In this document: positions 7,701 to 8,880 of the stretch, one piece after another | Layout of the letters: each line of letters begins with the position of its first letter | Position numbering within the stretch: the first letter of the stretch is position 1 | Source: Bacteroidota bacterium | GTDB lineage: Bacteria > Bacteroidota > Bacteroidia > Bacteroidales > GCA-2748055 | Length of the DNA: 8,880 nt | Assembly (NCBI GenBank): GCA_024244665.1 | Contig: JAAEOI010000546.1 | Span: 1 to 8,880 of the forward strand | Reading direction: 5' to 3' | The notes under the pieces: generated by a model | Told to the model about the DNA's origin: nothing | What the model saw: only the letters and a program-made list of their open reading frames with translations | Databases searched by the model: none | Made by a program: the position numbers and the translations under genes

Positions 7701-8119
7701 GAGGGATCGAAGGCTCCGGTAATAAAGCTTTCTGTTTCGCTCCAGTTTGAAACCTTTCCATCCCGGTCCCACACCCTGACTTTCCAAAAATACTTTGTAT
7801 AAGACTCCAGCCTGCCCCCATGCCATTTTACGCTAAAAGATTGATTCCCTTCTCTTTTACCACTGTTCCAGACCATACCTTTGCCTGCGTCCAGCATTGC
7901 TTTTTGATCACTGACAATGAGCTGCCAGGCAGTTTGCCATTGCTCACTCTCAGTGGAGGCCAACTCCCAGCTAAAACGGGGCGACGATTTAGTAACTATG
8001 GCCTCCTTCATGTATTCACACCTCAGGTTAGTGCCATGGAATTCAGTCGTGATCTTTTCTGAACAGGCCCCTGAAAATATCGCCAGGGCAAGCAGCACTA
8101 TGTTGGTTTTCCATTTCAT
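4796..8119 (-). CDS. GH78 alpha-L-rhamnosidase, lipoprotein with discoidin insert
   Basis: An inverting alpha-L-rhamnosidase of 1107 residues that releases terminal rhamnose from glycans. The lipoprotein signal is residues 1-19 (IFSGAC, Cys19), so it should be anchored in the outer membrane. In order: an Ig/FN3-like domain (about 25-135); an F5/8-type C (discoidin) domain (about 155-293, with KWVQIDLGK, IRIYPSHN, RYLRFVA and LAELQIFG); the rhamnosidase N-terminal jelly roll (about 340-530, LLRKAF, LMLNG, GVQLADGWYAG); a second beta domain; the (alpha/alpha)6 catalytic barrel (about 640-985); and a C-terminal beta sandwich. DCPQRDERCGWLGD (676-689) carries Glu682, matching the general acid of characterised GH78 enzymes, and GATSMWERWD (954-963) carries Glu960, matching the general base. 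The gene appears intact. ATG 8119 gives the cleanest lipoprotein signal; ATG 8134, 1 base after the LamG stop, is possible and adds five residues. It is longer than usual because of the insert. Confidence 0.95.
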   Translation of the reverse strand: MKWKTNIVLLALAIFSGACSEKITTEFHGTNLRCEYMKEAIVTKSSPRFSWELASTESEQWQTAWQLIVSDQKAMLDAGKGMVWNSGKREGNQSFSVKWHGGRLESYTKYFWKVRVWDRDGKVSNWSETESFITGAFDPSDWIASWIGDQAEAPLEYPLLYKHIGYLSAYTDRAAEEKWVQIDLGKTKSFDKIRIYPSHNNIRELEDYYFPLAYRIDLSRDGENWETAATKAPTRTPGGDPVDISLGDVRARYLRFVATELQKYDHRIYDYEDKGDPGKLFAFSLAELQIFGADEVMSQGCKVSYKDALIKIDREDGYDPDMLTDGITRTPPPPGSRPIPPSPLLRKAFKLKAKPVQAIAYVSALGIYDLMLNGHSPDGRVLAPEWTDYHKRVQYQVLDVSHLLDQGTNVIGVQLADGWYAGMLGPTRWSAYFPKRGAYGLNRRFFFQMELVYADGEKETIVSDDSWKIYRDGPIRMADHFLGETYDANREVEGWKTKDFDDSAWERAEADHQVDVHLVPQVNQAIRVIETLEAKSVVKTKEGHLIFDVGENIAGWCNIQLVGSPGDRIVLRHGEILDEDGALYTENLGAAIQTDTVILGPTGKLDYEPLFTYHGFRFVEVQGMDRIPDKSILHARVTASDLPRTGSFSCSNPMLNQLYKNINRSHISNMQGVPTDCPQRDERCGWLGDVAVFAQTSMFNRDMAAFYNKWMIDVLDAQSERGTFPDFAPQPFAYEKHFTNAPGWADAAIALPLLMHSNYGDLEIIGDHFDAYERYIENIRENNPGLIWESGLGLDYGDWLNGNTLKAEGFPETGAQVPSSVFSTLMFYRSVNRLASMAELSGRSKKANYYSELASEIQEAFLMHFVDEDGKIEGDAQACYAMALNFGIFPEHLEELFEKRMIDKFIPYGGRLNTGFHSTICLMKELIKRGYIEKAFNLLETKEFPSWGYSIEQGATSMWERWDAYVKGRGFQDARMNSFNHYSFGAIGEMLYENILGIQPDNDSPGFKHFILKPLPGGTLTRAEGSYHSMSGKIEAAWELENGRFEYRFTIPPNTSSTVHIPCKSIGNAWLDGKKLSDALEPGQAEFKDGYAIFKLQSGSYLAASDY
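7241..7657 (-). other. Discoidin (F5/8 type C) domain inserted in the GH78 protein
   Basis: This segment encodes residues about 155-293 of the rhamnosidase. Canonical GH78 proteins pass directly from a WIG motif to a short stretch and then PxLLRKxF. Here WIGD (146-149) is separated from SPLLRKAF (342-349) by about 190 residues. That insert contains the discoidin strand pattern KWVQIDLGK, FDKIRIYP, YRIDLSRDGENW, ARYLRFVA and a closing LAELQIFG. Such domains in bacterial glycosidases often bind galactose-type or uronic sugars (CBM32-like). A following MLTDGITRT and a proline-rich linker lead back into the enzyme. It keeps the reading frame and has no sign of decay, so it is read as an accessory binding or spacer domain. 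Confidence 0.75.
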
Positions 8120-8135
8120 AGTATTTTCATTCATT

Positions 8136-8880
8136 TTATTTCGCCAGCTCTGCAACTTCTTCGGCATTAAGCGCTCGTGCCCAGACGTATATTTCGTCCA
8201 GAGAACCTTCAAATGGTTTGACACCAAAATTAGCTTGCAATAACTTTTCGTAGGAAGACCTGCCACCCCCGTGTCCTCCCCCCCCGACACTGACCTTATT
8301 GACCATGCTGACATTGATCGCCTGGTCCTTGCCGACAACTTCGGATCTGACGGCCTTGCCATCGACGTAGAGCTGGATTTCGGAGAGCTTGCAGTCTTTC
8401 CCGGGCATGGACATGGCAATATGGTGCCACTTTCCGTCGTTGAGTTTCTGTCCACCGGCAAGCAAACGTGCATCGTCCGCCATCAGGAGCTCCGGTCTGG
8501 CATTCCTCAGATTCAGGTTCCAAAGTCCATGCTTTAAGCCTCCCCTTCCTGTGTTGATGAGGACCATATCCTCTTCCGAGGTGGTCTTAAGCCACAATGC
8601 GTAAGATACCACATTTCCATAGCTGTGAGGCCCCGCTCCGTAAACGGCCATCTGACTCCCGGGATTGAACACCGCGGCTTTGCCACTTGGTCCATCGGCG
8701 GCCAATTCAATATTGCCGTTTTGCGCATCGTAGTTGCGTCCGAACGCACCTCGGTTAGGGAAGGAACGATCGCAGGTAACTCCTTCGATGTCAACTTCAC
8801 TCTTAAAGGGATTTCCACCCTGATATAGTGAAAAACCCAGGACGATCCGATCCTTCATGGCGAAGTTCTCTTCAAAATCA
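8136..8880 (-). CDS. LamG-domain protein, C-terminal part, 5' end beyond window
   Basis: The frame is open to the right edge (248 codons in window plus one partial). The in-frame ATG at 8858 is not preceded by any sign of a start and does not begin a signal peptide, so the gene most likely continues beyond the window. Roughly residues 45-248 of the visible part form a laminin-G/concanavalin-like jelly roll: AVFNPGSQMAVYG, VVSYALWLKTT, MVLINTG, DGKWHHIAMSM, IQLYVDGKAV, a glycine-rich VSVGGGGHGGG loop, and the closing FEGSLDEIYVWARALNAEEV. That end is the usual C-terminus of LamG-3 domains. Before it lies RIVLGFSLYQGGNPFKSEVD, which I cannot assign. LamG folds in such loci bind glycans or occur as accessory domains of enzymes; which applies here depends on the missing N-terminus. 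The rhamnosidase starts 1 or 16 bases downstream. Confidence 0.85.
   Translation of the reverse strand, partial: DFEENFAMKDRIVLGFSLYQGGNPFKSEVDIEGVTCDRSFPNRGAFGRNYDAQNGNIELAADGPSGKAAVFNPGSQMAVYGAGPHSYGNVVSYALWLKTTSEEDMVLINTGRGGLKHGLWNLNLRNARPELLMADDARLLAGGQKLNDGKWHHIAMSMPGKDCKLSEIQLYVDGKAVRSEVVGKDQAINVSMVNKVSVGGGGHGGGRSSYEKLLQANFGVKPFEGSLDEIYVWARALNAEEVAELAK

Noticed and set aside
8256..8285. C-rich tract as a G-quadruplex or simple repeat
   Set aside because: It encodes the glycine-rich loop (VSVGGGGHGGG) of the LamG domain, so coding composition explains it.
8120..8473. Long N-terminal extension of the rhamnosidase frame (118 extra codons)
   Set aside because: It overlaps the LamG gene in another frame, has low-complexity composition with no domain, and would bury the lipoprotein signal that begins at 8119.
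1..8880. CRISPR array, insertion sequence, tRNA or intrinsic terminator
   Set aside because: I saw no regularly spaced repeats, transposase frames, cloverleaf pattern or stem followed by a T-run in any of the short gaps.

Overview
The window looks like a stretch of a Bacteroidota chromosome, probably a marine or sediment polysaccharide degrader. The evidence for that is indirect: exported S1 sulfatases, a lipoprotein GH78 rhamnosidase, LamG and discoidin glycan-binding folds, very short spacers and mostly weak Shine-Dalgarno signals. Planctomycetota or Verrucomicrobiota carry similar genes, so the phylum is an inference. No rRNA, tRNA, CRISPR array, insertion sequence or phage gene was seen.

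Everything that looks real lies on the minus strand, so transcription runs from right to left. In that order: the C-terminal part of a LamG (concanavalin-like) protein cut by the right edge (8136-8880); a large lipoprotein alpha-L-rhamnosidase of family GH78 with a discoidin-type domain inserted near its N-terminus (4796-8119); an exported protein related to the catalytic region of the N,N-dimethylformamidase large subunit (3208-4785); an SRPBCC-fold protein that loses its normal C-terminus (2763-3203); a frameshifted fragment resembling the start of a sugar-phosphate isomerase/epimerase TIM barrel (2551-2864); a secreted S1 sulfatase (1003-2529); and a lipoprotein S1 sulfatase cut by the left edge (1-999). 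The spacers are only 1 to about 21 bases, so the set reads as one operon whose promoter lies beyond the right edge. There is no gene-free stretch longer than 300 bases.

As a system, two formylglycine-type sulfatases and a rhamnosidase fit the breakdown of a sulfated, rhamnose-containing glycan: sulfatases remove sulfate esters, GH78 releases terminal alpha-L-rhamnose, and LamG or discoidin folds may bind the glycan. Ulvan or another sulfated rhamnan is a reasonable guess, but no lyase, GH105/GH88, SusC/SusD pair or sulfatase-maturing enzyme is visible here to confirm it.

The two most unusual items are the amidohydrolase-like secreted protein, whose substrate in such a locus is unknown, and the mosaic SRPBCC/isomerase remnant, which suggests a deletion fused two genes and the product then decayed.
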